From Cohnella sp. GbtcB17 (GTDB lineage: Bacteria; Bacillota; Bacilli; Paenibacillales; Paenibacillaceae): DNA of 64,000 bases. A program made the position numbers and the translations under genes. How positions within the stretch are numbered: position 1 is the stretch's first letter; each line of letters begins with the position of its first letter. Location of the stretch: assembly GCF_019091135.1 (NCBI RefSeq), contig NZ_JAGXJW010000027.1, forward strand, positions 39,115-103,114, given 5' to 3'. The notes below the pieces were generated by a model. The model was not told where the DNA came from. It saw nothing but the letters and a program-made list of their open reading frames with translations, and ran no database searches. Below are positions 1-9,224 of the stretch, one piece after another.

Positions 1-36
1 CCCGGTTCCCGACCGCTGGCCGCAGGCCGAATCCGT

Positions 37-1797
37 TCAGGACCGGTTAATCTCCCGGATCCGCTCCAGCGGAATTTTCGGCATGCGGTCCTCGGTCAGC
101 AGTCCGTTGATCTCCTGCTGCACGTCGGTCACCTGTGTATAGCAGTAGCCGCAGATGCCTTCGACGCTGCGGATCGCGCGCGTCAGACCCTCGAAGCGCG
201 CGATGAACGCTTCCTCCGAATCGACCTGGCGGCCGTAGCCCCAGCCTTGGTCCGAGCGGAATGCAATCCCGCCGAATTCGGTGATCATGATCGGCTGCCC
301 CCGATAGCCGTAGCCCTCCGCGAAGGCATACTTCCAATGGTTGCAGGTCGTGTCGTTGCCCGCGATCGCCTCGAGATCCGCATACCGCTTCAGAAATTCG
401 TCACCGGTCTCTACATAGTCGTGCAGCGTCACGATATCCGACACCGTATGCTCCCAGCCGTCGTTCGCGATGACCGGACGGCACGGATCGATCGCCTTGG
501 TCAGATGATAAATGCCCTCCGTGAACTTCTGCTGGCTGCGATCGCGGAGAATGGCGGAGACGCCCCACGATTCGTTGAACGGCACCCAGGCGACGATGCT
601 CGGATGATTGTACTGCTGACGGACGATTTCCAGCCATTCTCTTGAAAACGTCTCGACCGCCCGGTCATGGAACTCGAACGTCGCCGCCATCTCCGACCAG
701 ACGAGCAGCCCCTTCACGTCGCACCAGTAAAGGAAGCGGGCGTCCTCGATTTTCATATGCTTGCGCACGCCGTTGTAGCCCATCTCCATCACCTTGTCGA
801 TGTCTTCGACGAGCGCTTCCTCGCTCGGCGGCGTCAGATGACTTTCCGTCCAGTAGCCTTGATCGAGAATCAGGCGCTGATAGTAGGGGACGTTGTTCAG
901 CAGCACTTTGTTTTTGTCGATCGAAATTTTTCGCATGCCGAAGTAAGACCCGACGCGATCCACTTCAGCGCCGTCCTCGTACAGCACGAATTCGACATCG
1001 TACAGGTTCGGCTGCTCCGGCGACCACCAGCTCTTTTTCCAAGGACCGTTCGCTTCATGCACGAGATCGACCTCGACCGACAGGCAGGGACGATCGATAT
1101 CGAGACCGACCCGCTTCACCGGCTTGTCCTTCAACGTGACGTTCGCTTCCAGTCGGAGCCCGCTCGCCCCCTCCGTTCCGGCCACCTCGTAGTCGAAGCG
1201 GACCCGATTGCGGTCGATGTCCGGCGTAATCTTGACGCGCTCGAGCCGCCGCTCTGCCGCAAATTCGAGCCATACCGTCTGCCAGATGCCCGTCGTCTGC
1301 ACGTAGAAGCACTCGAAGTTGTCCTTCGTCCAGCGCTGCTTGCCCCGCGGCTGCGTGCAGCTGTCGCTGTCCTCGGCTTTGATCGTAATCGTGTTGTCGG
1401 CGCCGAACGCCACATACGGCGTGATATCGAAGCTGAAGGCCGCATAGCCGCCCTGGTGGGCGCCGGCCATCGACCCGTTCACCCACACCTTGGCGATATA
1501 ATCGACCGCCTGGAGATGCAGCAGCACCCGCTTGCCCTCGGCTTCCTTCGGGATCGGCATGGACCGGCTGTACCAGACGTGCGGATGAAACGCTTCGTCG
1601 CCGATTCCGCTCGCCTGCGTCTCGTACGTGAACGGGACGTTAATCGAATGCGTGCCCTCGAACGTCTCCTGCCATCGCCCGCTTTCACCTGCGTTATCGT
1701 CATCAAAGCGGAAGGCCCATCGGCCGTTCAGGCTCTGCCAGCCGTCGCGAACGAACTGCGGCCTCGGGTAGTCCTTGATATAAAATTTGGTCGTCAT
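37..1797 (-). CDS. Glycoside hydrolase family 2 protein
   Basis: A 586-residue enzyme of the beta-galactosidase/beta-glucuronidase family. An N-terminal jelly-roll sugar-binding domain (about residues 15-180) and an immunoglobulin-like domain (185-290) precede a TIM barrel. The acid/base Glu is about residue 409 in VPFNESWG and the nucleophile Glu about 507 in ITEFGG. There is no signal peptide, so it probably acts in the cytoplasm on imported oligosaccharides. Its ATG overlaps the stop of the upstream GH51 gene as ATGA, and AAGGAG precedes it, so the two are translationally coupled. It is the last gene of the sugar locus. Family membership is clear; the exact sugar (galactoside, glucuronide or arabinoside) is not readable from sequence. 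Confidence 0.9.
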   Translation of the reverse strand: MTTKFYIKDYPRPQFVRDGWQSLNGRWAFRFDDDNAGESGRWQETFEGTHSINVPFTYETQASGIGDEAFHPHVWYSRSMPIPKEAEGKRVLLHLQAVDYIAKVWVNGSMAGAHQGGYAAFSFDITPYVAFGADNTITIKAEDSDSCTQPRGKQRWTKDNFECFYVQTTGIWQTVWLEFAAERRLERVKITPDIDRNRVRFDYEVAGTEGASGLRLEANVTLKDKPVKRVGLDIDRPCLSVEVDLVHEANGPWKKSWWSPEQPNLYDVEFVLYEDGAEVDRVGSYFGMRKISIDKNKVLLNNVPYYQRLILDQGYWTESHLTPPSEEALVEDIDKVMEMGYNGVRKHMKIEDARFLYWCDVKGLLVWSEMAATFEFHDRAVETFSREWLEIVRQQYNHPSIVAWVPFNESWGVSAILRDRSQQKFTEGIYHLTKAIDPCRPVIANDGWEHTVSDIVTLHDYVETGDEFLKRYADLEAIAGNDTTCNHWKYAFAEGYGYRGQPIMITEFGGIAFRSDQGWGYGRQVDSEEAFIARFEGLTRAIRSVEGICGYCYTQVTDVQQEINGLLTEDRMPKIPLERIREINRS

Positions 1798-3842
1798 TCG
1801 GCACCTTCTCCTTTTCTCCCCGCTCCTTCGCCACTGGCCGCAATCTTAAGCGCGTACACCGAAGACGGACGAAGCGGATACCCGCTCCGCCATTCGGCGG
1901 CGGATACGGACCGGGTCGTACAAGCGATGTTCGCCGGCTCGAATACGGAGTTAATCGCGTCCGCCGAATCGCCCGTGATCTCGTGAAGCTCGGTCGCATC
2001 CGATGCCGCGAAGCCGTCCAAGCGAATCTCCGCCCTGACCTCTTCCAGGCTGCGATTCACGATAAATACGGTAACGACGCTGCCGTCCTCGTTCGCGCAC
2101 GCCGCGACGTCCAGATCGGGCAGCGCGTCCAGCGCGAAGGGGGCCGGCTTGGCGGAGGCGACGGAGAAGCTGCCGCACGCCGTGTCGACCGGCAGCATGC
2201 GGCTGATGCCGCTGCCCGCATATAGCTTCAACACTTCATACGTCGGCGTGGCGTATACGGTCAGGGGCAGCCCGCTCCAGCCCGCTTCCTTGCCGCAGTA
2301 TTGATCGGCATAATAATCGCCGACGCGAATGCAGCCGCCGAGCCAGCCGTTCACGAGGTCGGAGAAGCTGCCGATCTGCACCAGATCGCTCGATCGCAGC
2401 ATCTCGTTCAGGTTGGCGGCATTGGCGACCGCCGCGCCGAGCGTATGCTCGTCGGGCAAGCCTTTGCGGATCGTATTCGGATAATACATCGTGTTGTATT
2501 CGGTAATCGCCAGCTTGATATGGCCGTGCTTCGGATTTACGGCGAGCTCCGCCGCCGTCCGCGCGAGATCGGACCGCGTCCATTCCGAATAGGCCGCCAT
2601 CGCCTTGTACCGCTCTTCCGCCGGCGTCTCCCGGTTCATGCCGAAGCGTCCGTAGCCGTGATACAGATGCAGCGTCAAATAGTCGATGGACTCGCCCGCG
2701 ATGTCGAGCACGGCCCGGTTCCAGTCCTGGTCGGTATGGCCGCAGGCGAGCAGCGCCAGCGACGGATCCGCGGCCTTCATCGCCTGGGCGAAGGCGACGC
2801 AGCGCTCGCCGAATTGTTCGGCGGTGCAGGTGCCGACCTGCCACTGCCCCCATACTTCGTTGCCGATCTCCCAATAGCGGACGCCGTAGGGCTCGGGATG
2901 TCCGTTGGCCGCCCGCAGGGCGCCCATCGGCGTGTCGATCCCGCCGTTGCAGTATTCGACCCACTGCGCGGCTTCCTCCGGCGTGCCGGAGCCGTCGTTC
3001 ACGCAGATCAGAGGCTCTACCCCAAGCTCCCTGCATAAAGCGATAAATTCGTCGGTGCCGAAGTATTTGCTCGTCCAGCCGCCCCACGCCTCGTTGTACA
3101 TGACGGGCCGCTCGAGTACGGGACCTATGCCGTGCTCCCAGTGATAGGCGCTGATGTAGTTGCCGGCGAGCCTCATCATGCCCGCGTTCAGGTCGCGCGT
3201 CATCTCGACGACCTCGCGCTTCACGATGCCGACGCTGTCCTCGGGCAGCAGGGACACATGATCGATCCACAGCATGCCGGTGGACACGTGATCGATCCAC
3301 CTCGGGTGCGAGGCCGGTACGTACACGCGGAGCTCCGCGTCGGCGCAGGCGCGCGAGATCGGCAGCCGAGCTTCGTATTCGCGCCAGTTGTGGCCGGTCA
3401 GGTCGATTCGGACGCTCCCGAGCGACGCCTCCGTACGGCGGTCGACCGCCTCGACGAGCAGGTGGCGCAGCTCGACCGAGGCGCGCGCCACCAGCTTGAC
3501 CGCGTATGTCGACGGCCCCTTGAGCGCCGCCCGCTGCGCGATGCCGGCATAGGCCTCGTCGTCGCTCAGCAGACGAATGCGCTGGGCGCGTCCCGAATGC
3601 CGCTGAGCGGGCGCCTCAAGGGCGTACTCCGTGTTTTTCCCGTTCGTATAGGCGCGCCATTGTCCGGATACCGCCCGCCTCCCCTCCGCCTCGCTCTCGA
3701 AGTCCATATCCTTCAGCGGGAAGGCGAGCATCGCGTCCATGTGATCGCGTATGTCCTCGACGAAATGTCCGAACAAATAAGGGTTGACCGTATGGTCGCT
3801 CGGTCGGCTGCAGTCGATCGATATCGTTGCGTTCTTTTTCAA
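1794..3842 (-). CDS. GH51-type alpha-L-arabinofuranosidase
   Basis: A 682-residue glycosidase. Residues about 50-200 look like an inserted carbohydrate-binding module ending in a WIDHVSLLPEDS-type strand; the catalytic barrel follows. EIGNEVWG gives the acid/base Glu (about 329) and AITEYN the nucleophile Glu (about 448), as in family GH51, with a C-terminal beta domain. There is no signal peptide, so it likely trims arabinofuranosyl side chains from imported oligosaccharides. The region usually written R-(W/Y)-P-G-G-N in GH51 reads RLAGNYISAYHWEHGIGP here, a divergent substrate loop. It lies between the transporter genes and the overlapping GH2 gene. A related clan GH-A specificity is possible. 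Confidence 0.87.
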   Translation of the reverse strand: MKKNATISIDCSRPSDHTVNPYLFGHFVEDIRDHMDAMLAFPLKDMDFESEAEGRRAVSGQWRAYTNGKNTEYALEAPAQRHSGRAQRIRLLSDDEAYAGIAQRAALKGPSTYAVKLVARASVELRHLLVEAVDRRTEASLGSVRIDLTGHNWREYEARLPISRACADAELRVYVPASHPRWIDHVSTGMLWIDHVSLLPEDSVGIVKREVVEMTRDLNAGMMRLAGNYISAYHWEHGIGPVLERPVMYNEAWGGWTSKYFGTDEFIALCRELGVEPLICVNDGSGTPEEAAQWVEYCNGGIDTPMGALRAANGHPEPYGVRYWEIGNEVWGQWQVGTCTAEQFGERCVAFAQAMKAADPSLALLACGHTDQDWNRAVLDIAGESIDYLTLHLYHGYGRFGMNRETPAEERYKAMAAYSEWTRSDLARTAAELAVNPKHGHIKLAITEYNTMYYPNTIRKGLPDEHTLGAAVANAANLNEMLRSSDLVQIGSFSDLVNGWLGGCIRVGDYYADQYCGKEAGWSGLPLTVYATPTYEVLKLYAGSGISRMLPVDTACGSFSVASAKPAPFALDALPDLDVAACANEDGSVVTVFIVNRSLEEVRAEIRLDGFAASDATELHEITGDSADAINSVFEPANIACTTRSVSAAEWRSGYPLRPSSVYALKIAASGEGAGRKGEGAE

Positions 3843-3903
3843 GGTCGGCCTCCATAGGACGTGTTTAATGGTGATTTACTGATTTTTCAGTCTTTGATCG
3901 TTA

Positions 3904-4797
3904 TCAGCCTTTGATCGATCCGATCATGACGCCTTTGACGAAGTGCCGCTGGACAAAAGGATACATGACGAGCACCGGCAGGCTGGATACGATGATGACG
4001 GCGTATTTGATGCTCTCGGCGAGCAGAATCTTGTCCTCGATCCCGACGCTCGCGTCCACCGCATCGCTCTGGCTGATCATCAGAATCTCGCGCAGCACGA
4101 GCTGCAGCGGGTATAGCGATTCCCGGCGAATATAGATAAGCGCGTTAAAAAACGAGTTCCAGTGGCCGACCGCGTAGAACAGCACCATGACCGCGAGAAT
4201 CGGCTTGGACAGGGGCAGGATGATATTCCACAGCAGCCGCCAGTTGGTGCAGCCGTCCATATGGGCGGCCTCCTGCAGCTCCCAGGGGATGCTGGTCTGA
4301 AAGTAAGTGCGCATAACGATGAGATTGTAGGTGGCGATCGCGCCGGGCACGATCAGCGCCCATACCGTGTCGACCATGTGCAGGTTTTTGACCAGCATGT
4401 AAGTCGGGATCAGACCGCCGCTGAAAAACATGGTGAGCGTAATGATCAGCATCAGGAAGCCGCGCCCCGGCAGATCCGGCCTGGACAGCGGATAGGCGGC
4501 GAGCACCGTCATGATCATATTGATCAGCGTGCCGGCGACGGCGTAAAAAATCGTATTGCGGTAACCGGTCCATATTTCCCCGTTGTGCAAAATGTTCTCG
4601 TAGGCGGCCAGCGTGACCCCCTTGGGCAGCAGCCACACCTCTCCGCCGAGCACCTTGGCCGGATCGCTGAACGACGCGCTGACGACGAAGATCAGCGGAT
4701 ACAGCACGACGAGCATGATGAGCACGGCGAGGACGTTCACGACGATGTCGAATACGCGGCCGTCCGATGCGCTTTTAGTTATCGTTGGCTTGGCCAT
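3904..4797 (-). CDS. Carbohydrate ABC transporter permease, LplC-like
   Basis: A 297-residue inner-membrane permease with about six hydrophobic segments. The EAA-type loop near residues 175-200 (EAAHMDGCTNWRLLWNIILP) is the contact site for the ATPase. It belongs to the MalG/LplC group of CUT1 sugar importers and ends with the usual VKGVMIGSIKG tail. AAAGGAGA lies nine bases before the ATG. It follows the partner permease by 15 bp. No ATPase gene is in the locus, which is normal for Paenibacillaceae, where a shared MsmX-type ATPase serves many importers. Confidence 0.92.
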   Translation of the reverse strand: MAKPTITKSASDGRVFDIVVNVLAVLIMLVVLYPLIFVVSASFSDPAKVLGGEVWLLPKGVTLAAYENILHNGEIWTGYRNTIFYAVAGTLINMIMTVLAAYPLSRPDLPGRGFLMLIITLTMFFSGGLIPTYMLVKNLHMVDTVWALIVPGAIATYNLIVMRTYFQTSIPWELQEAAHMDGCTNWRLLWNIILPLSKPILAVMVLFYAVGHWNSFFNALIYIRRESLYPLQLVLREILMISQSDAVDASVGIEDKILLAESIKYAVIIVSSLPVLVMYPFVQRHFVKGVMIGSIKG

Positions 4798-4812
4798 CGG
4801 TGGATGTCTCCT

Positions 4813-5775
4813 TTACCATAGACTCGTCTCCGCGGTCTTGCGCGCGAACCGGTTCACGAGCAGCAGCAGCGTCAGATTGATCAGCGAATTAAACAGCCCG
4901 ATCGCAGCGGTATAGCTGTATTCGCCCTTGAGAATGCCTGTCGTGTAGACGAAGGTCGAGATGACGTCGCTCGTCTCGAGATTGAGGTTGTTTTGCATCA
5001 GCAAAATTTTCTCGAAGCCGACATCCATGAAGTGGCCGATATCCAATATAAGCAGAATGACGATGACCGGCACGATTCCCGGCAGGGACACATGCCAGAT
5101 TCGCCGCAGCCGCGACGCCCCGTCCATCTTCGCCGCCTCGTACAGCTGCGGATTCACCCCGCTGAGCGCAGCGATATAAATAATCGATTGCCAGCCCATG
5201 TTCTGCCAAATATTCGAACTGATGAAGATCGTCTTGAACCAGCCCGCGGACTCCATAAAGCGAATCGGCTCTCCGCCGAGCCATTCGATCAGCTTGTTGA
5301 CGGGTCCGGTGCTCGGGGACAGAAACACGGAGAGAATGCCCACGATGACGACGACCGACATAAAATGCGGAATAAAGGTAATGTTCTGCAGCCATTTGCT
5401 GAACGACTTGCTGCGAAGCTCGTTCACGATCAGCGCCAGCAGGATCGGCACCGGGAACGCGATCAGCAGGGACAACAGGTTGATCGACAACGTGTTCCAC
5501 AGCAATCTTTTAAAATAAAACGATTCGAAAAACCGCTGAAAATGCTCGAGTCCGACCCATTCGCTGCCCATGATGCCCTTGCCCGGATTGAAATTTTTGA
5601 AGGCGATCTGCAGCCCGTACAACGGTCCGTAGTGAAAAATCAAATACCAGGCGAGTGGCAGCAGAAGCATCAGATACAAATCGTACCGTTTGCCGATCCG
5701 CCTCAGCAGTCCGCCGCCCTGCCGTTTGCGGCCGACGGGCGCCGCTGCCGGCGCCTTGGCTTGCACGCTCTCCAT
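4813..5775 (-). CDS. Carbohydrate ABC transporter permease, LplB-like
   Basis: A 320-residue permease of the MalF/LplB group. A basic N-terminus precedes about six membrane spans starting near residue 30 (YDLYLMLLLPLAWYLIF). The EAA loop is EAAKMDGASRLRRIWHVSLP near residue 215. With the downstream permease it forms the heterodimeric channel fed by the lipoprotein encoded upstream. AGGATAGGAGT precedes the ATG. It is separated from the binding-protein gene by about 120 bp holding a strong stem-loop. Confidence 0.92.
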   Translation of the reverse strand: MESVQAKAPAAAPVGRKRQGGGLLRRIGKRYDLYLMLLLPLAWYLIFHYGPLYGLQIAFKNFNPGKGIMGSEWVGLEHFQRFFESFYFKRLLWNTLSINLLSLLIAFPVPILLALIVNELRSKSFSKWLQNITFIPHFMSVVVIVGILSVFLSPSTGPVNKLIEWLGGEPIRFMESAGWFKTIFISSNIWQNMGWQSIIYIAALSGVNPQLYEAAKMDGASRLRRIWHVSLPGIVPVIVILLILDIGHFMDVGFEKILLMQNNLNLETSDVISTFVYTTGILKGEYSYTAAIGLFNSLINLTLLLLVNRFARKTAETSLW

Positions 5776-5805
5776 GCCAATCTACTCCTATCCTGAGCGG
5801 GAACG

Positions 5806-5849
5806 GCTCTCTTCGGCCCTCCCGTACGGGCGGTTCTTCCGAAGAGAGC
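5806..5849 (-). promoter_or_regulatory. Stem-loop between binding-protein and permease genes
   Basis: An 11-bp perfect inverted repeat (GCTCTCTTCGG at 5806-5816 with CCGAAGAGAGC at 5839-5849) encloses a second short palindrome (CCCGTACGGG). No T-run follows on either strand. In this position such hairpins often protect the upstream message from exonucleases, so that more binding protein than permease is made. That role is inferred. Confidence 0.5.
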
Positions 5850-5898
5850 GCGCTCCCCGCTCCTCACATTCGCGTAACCTGATGGGGTCTAAGACGGA

Positions 5899-7491
5899 TT
5901 ACTTGGCCTGCTTGTCGTAGGCATCCTGGTAAATCTGCTGCAGCTCGTCGATCTTCAGCTTCTTCAGCGTCGCCTGGAATTCATCCCACTTGTCGAAGCC
6001 GAGCGCGCCGGCGATGAACTTCGTGCTCTGCTCTTCGTAGTACTTGTCGAGATCGTTGCGCAGGACGTTGACCTTTTGCGCCGTCGCTTCATCGAACATC
6101 GGCGCCGCGTAGCGGACCTTGGGCATGTACGGATCGAGCTGCTTTTGCGCTTCCTGCACCTGGGGCGGATTGATGAAGGAGGCGACCTTTTCGCTGATGA
6201 GGTGCGGCGCGCCGCCGCCGGCGTAAGGCGTGATCTTCGACTGGTTGCCCGTGTCGAGGAAGGCTTGGGTATAGTAGGGAATGCCGTCCTTCACTTCATA
6301 GTTCTCGCCCTCTCTGCCGAAGCGCAGCAGCGTAGCTCCCTCGTCGCTGTAGAAGTAGTCGATCCAGCGCATCGTGACGTCCGGATACTTGTTCACGGAG
6401 GTGATTGCGAACGCTCCGAAATCCCGCGCCACGGGCGCGCCATGGCTCTGCAGCCGGTCGCCGTGAGGTCCCTTCGGCGGCGCAATGCCGACATATTGAT
6501 CCTGGATCGGCAAGAAGTTGTTGTTCGTCTGATCGAAGAAAAACCCGGTATTGCCGGAGCCCTGCTTGGCCAGATAGTCCGCTTCCTTTTGCGAAAACAT
6601 CTCGGGATCGAGCAGTTTTTCCGTATATAGCTTGTTCAGGTACATCAGCATTTCTTTGTTTCGGTCGCTTCCCATCCAAATATTGACCTTGTCGTTTTCC
6701 AGGTTGATATTGTAGCCGAACTGCATGTCCAGACCGAACGAGCCGCTCATCATGGCGAGTATGGGCAGTCCTTGGCCGGCTACAGGCGCGCGGGCGGTCA
6801 TCGGCAGCTCGTCCTTTTTGCCGTTTCCGTTCGGGTCCTGGTCCCTGAAGGCGACGAGCACGTTATACAGGTCGTCCGTCGTCTCCGGTACTTTCAAGTT
6901 CAGCTTGTCGAGCCACGCTTGATTAATCCACTTCTTGTCCGTGCGGGCCGCAGCCAGCGTGACGATGCCCGGAATGGCGTAGATATGGCCTTCAGGCGTC
7001 GTGATGCCCGAGCGAATCTCCGGATATTGCTCCATCAGCTGTTTCAGGTTAGGCGCGTATTGATCGATCAGATCCTCGTGCGGTATCAGCTGGCCGGCGG
7101 CTCCGTAGCGCGTCGTCTCGAGCTGCGACAGCCCCGAGCGGTACAAGGCGTCCGGAAGCTCGTTGGACGCGAACAGCAGGTTTTTCTTTTCCTGGAAACC
7201 GTCCGTAGGCGCTTCGGTGAATTCCACCTGCACGTTGCTCAGCTTCTCATAATCCTGGAACACCGGCATATCTTTGAACGGCCCGTTGACGGGCGCGGTC
7301 CGGGTGAACATCTTCAGCTTGATCGGCTGGTCCACGATCGGAAATCCGCTTGCCTTGACGGCGCCTCCGGACGAGGCGGACGGCTCCGTACCCATACCGC
7401 CGCTGGCGCCTGAATTCGAGCTGCAGCCGGCGAGCGCCAGACTTGACGCGACCACCGTGCCTATCGCGCACATTTTCCAGTTTTTACGCAT
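5899..7491 (-). CDS. Extracellular solute-binding lipoprotein of sugar ABC transporter
   Basis: A 530-residue protein with a classic lipoprotein signal: basic MRKNWK, a hydrophobic core, then lipobox LALAGC with the lipidated Cys near residue 23 and a Ser/Gly-rich linker. The mature part has the fold of large CUT1 sugar-binding proteins (LplA/YtcQ group), usually about 500-560 residues in Paenibacillaceae. It should capture the oligosaccharide outside the membrane and pass it to the two downstream permeases. GGAGGT lies 10 bases before the ATG. Expression is probably driven by the promoter at 7560-7587. Confidence 0.93.
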   Translation of the reverse strand: MRKNWKMCAIGTVVASSLALAGCSSNSGASGGMGTEPSASSGGAVKASGFPIVDQPIKLKMFTRTAPVNGPFKDMPVFQDYEKLSNVQVEFTEAPTDGFQEKKNLLFASNELPDALYRSGLSQLETTRYGAAGQLIPHEDLIDQYAPNLKQLMEQYPEIRSGITTPEGHIYAIPGIVTLAAARTDKKWINQAWLDKLNLKVPETTDDLYNVLVAFRDQDPNGNGKKDELPMTARAPVAGQGLPILAMMSGSFGLDMQFGYNINLENDKVNIWMGSDRNKEMLMYLNKLYTEKLLDPEMFSQKEADYLAKQGSGNTGFFFDQTNNNFLPIQDQYVGIAPPKGPHGDRLQSHGAPVARDFGAFAITSVNKYPDVTMRWIDYFYSDEGATLLRFGREGENYEVKDGIPYYTQAFLDTGNQSKITPYAGGGAPHLISEKVASFINPPQVQEAQKQLDPYMPKVRYAAPMFDEATAQKVNVLRNDLDKYYEEQSTKFIAGALGFDKWDEFQATLKKLKIDELQQIYQDAYDKQAK

Positions 7492-7559
7492 GCATCTATG
7501 ACCTCCGCTTGATTGTTGTTCACCGACCGACGTTGTAAGCGTTTCACCGGCGTGTTTTT

Positions 7560-7587
7560 ATTTTAAACGCCTTGCAAACGCTGCCAA
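7560..7587 (-). promoter_or_regulatory. Predicted promoter of the sugar transport and hydrolase genes
   Basis: On the minus strand TTGGCA (7582-7587) and TAAAAT (7560-7565) are separated by 16 bp, a good housekeeping-sigma promoter 69 bases upstream of the binding-protein ATG. A possible catabolite-repression site overlaps it. The AraC-type response regulator encoded just upstream is the likely activator. Confidence 0.55.
7572..7587. promoter_or_regulatory. Candidate cre (CcpA) operator
   Basis: TTGCAAACGCTGCCAA matches the cre consensus WTGNAANCGNWWNCAW at all but one specified position. It covers the -35 element and most of the spacer of the predicted promoter, where CcpA binding would block polymerase. 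A weaker near-palindrome, TGTAAGCGTTTCA, lies at 7534-7546. Both fit catabolite repression of a sugar operon; binding is inferred. Confidence 0.45.
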
Positions 7588-7614
7588 TTGCAATAATATG
7601 ACTATTTACTCCAC

Positions 7615-9222
7615 TTATTTGACGGCGCGTTCGCCGTTCAAATAGGCTTGCGGCGTCTGACCCTTCAGCTCCTTGAACACTTTAAAGAAGTAATTGTAGT
7701 TGGCGAAGCCCGCAAGCGTGCTGATCTGCTTGATCGAATAACGGCCACTCTCCAGCAGCTTGCAGCTGACGTCGATCCGCACCCGGTTCAAATATTCGGA
7801 AAATGTCGACCGTGTCTCCTCTTTGAAAATCCGGCTCAAATAAGACGGATGGAGGCCGATTGCGCCCGCGGCCAGCTCCAGCGTAATGTAGCCCTGATAT
7901 TTCTCCAGGATCAGCTCGATCGCCTGCGTGACGTGACGGGAGTACGGACCGCTCGCGCGCCGTCGTCCGAGCAGCTCGAGCAAGCCGGCGTAGTAGCGCT
8001 GCAGCCACAGCTCCAGCTCGGCAAGCGTAGCGATTTTCCCGAGCTCGGAACGGGACGGCAGCTCGCGCTCGGCCGCCTCGGAAGAAAGCGTCGGCATCCA
8101 CTTCTTGATCGCTTTGTCTCCGGTATGCAGAAGCTCGCTGACGACCATCTGCACGGTCTGGGCGTGAACGGGCTGTCCGCGCAACGAAAAAAACACGGAC
8201 GCCAGCAGCCGCTGCATGCCTTCCTTGTCGAGCCGCTCGATCGAAAGCAGCAGCTCCTTCTGCTCCTCGATCGTCAGCGAGACGCGCCCGTTGAACAAGG
8301 TCGGCCGCTCCGGGGACGGCGAAACGTCGATCGCGCGCGCCGCGGCGCCGTAGCTGGCGGCGAGCTGCGTCAGGCTGCCGCACACATATCCCGGCGCGGC
8401 CATGCACTTCAGATTCAGCATCAGCTCGAGTGCATGCTGAAGCTTCGCGATCGAACCGCCGACCTCGCCGGCGACGACATGCTCGCTTCGTTCCTTGAAC
8501 GCGAACAGGACGATCAGTCTCCCGTCCTCCGCGTACGCCGCGACCCGCTCGCGCATGTCGCCGAGACTTTGCTGCATAATATCGACGGCCTGCTGGGCAA
8601 GCCGATTCGTCTGCACGTCGCTGTACGACTCCGTCAACAGTCGGAACGACACGATCTGCACGGCAGCCGCCACATAGCTGATCGCGCCCCTGAACAGTCC
8701 GTGCCGCTCGGCCGCGGCCTCCAGCTTCGCCGCTGCCTCCGGCTTTCCTCTTGCCAGGTCCGCCGCCAGATCGCGGACGAGCGCCGCTCCCTCTCGCCCA
8801 TCTTCCATTTCTTCGGCGCCGTTGTTCCCGCGCAGCCGGTCGCCGGAAGGCTTCATTTCGACCGCCTTGTTCAAGATCGCCAAAAGCGAAGCTTCATCCA
8901 GCCGGTGCTTAAGCAAATAATCGACGGCGCCGTCCTTCAGGCATTCTCGCACATAGTCGTAATCGTCGTAGCCGCTCAGCATGATCGTTCGCACGGACGG
9001 AAACTTCTCTTTAATCGCTCGATTAAGCGCCACGCCGTCCATTTCCGGCATGTTCACGTCGATGATCGCGACATCCGGTGCGGATCTTCCGATCGACGCC
9101 AGCGCCATCGCGCCGTTGTGGGCTTCGCCGCACAGTTCGAAGCCTTCCTTGTTCCAATCGAGCAGCGTCGTCAGGTGATGGCGCGCCAACGGCTCATCGT
9201 CTACAAGCAGTACTCGGTACAT
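7615..9222 (-). CDS. YesN-like response regulator with AraC-type DNA-binding domain
   Basis: A 535-residue regulator. The receiver domain (about 1-120) has the acidic pair LLVDDEP, phospho-acceptor Asp about 55 in IIDVNMPEMDG and a conserved Lys in LLKHRL. A long linker domain follows, and the C-terminal 100 residues are two AraC-type helix-turn-helix motifs (GLHPSYLSRIFKEE, then GFANYNYFFKVFKELKG). It pairs with the histidine kinase whose gene overlaps its 5' end. The ATG at 9222 is preferred over a TTG two codons upstream because GAGAGG is correctly spaced only for the ATG. It probably activates the transport operon immediately downstream. Confidence 0.92.
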   Translation of the reverse strand: MYRVLLVDDEPLARHHLTTLLDWNKEGFELCGEAHNGAMALASIGRSAPDVAIIDVNMPEMDGVALNRAIKEKFPSVRTIMLSGYDDYDYVRECLKDGAVDYLLKHRLDEASLLAILNKAVEMKPSGDRLRGNNGAEEMEDGREGAALVRDLAADLARGKPEAAAKLEAAAERHGLFRGAISYVAAAVQIVSFRLLTESYSDVQTNRLAQQAVDIMQQSLGDMRERVAAYAEDGRLIVLFAFKERSEHVVAGEVGGSIAKLQHALELMLNLKCMAAPGYVCGSLTQLAASYGAAARAIDVSPSPERPTLFNGRVSLTIEEQKELLLSIERLDKEGMQRLLASVFFSLRGQPVHAQTVQMVVSELLHTGDKAIKKWMPTLSSEAAERELPSRSELGKIATLAELELWLQRYYAGLLELLGRRRASGPYSRHVTQAIELILEKYQGYITLELAAGAIGLHPSYLSRIFKEETRSTFSEYLNRVRIDVSCKLLESGRYSIKQISTLAGFANYNYFFKVFKELKGQTPQAYLNGERAVK

Positions 9223-9224
9223 GG

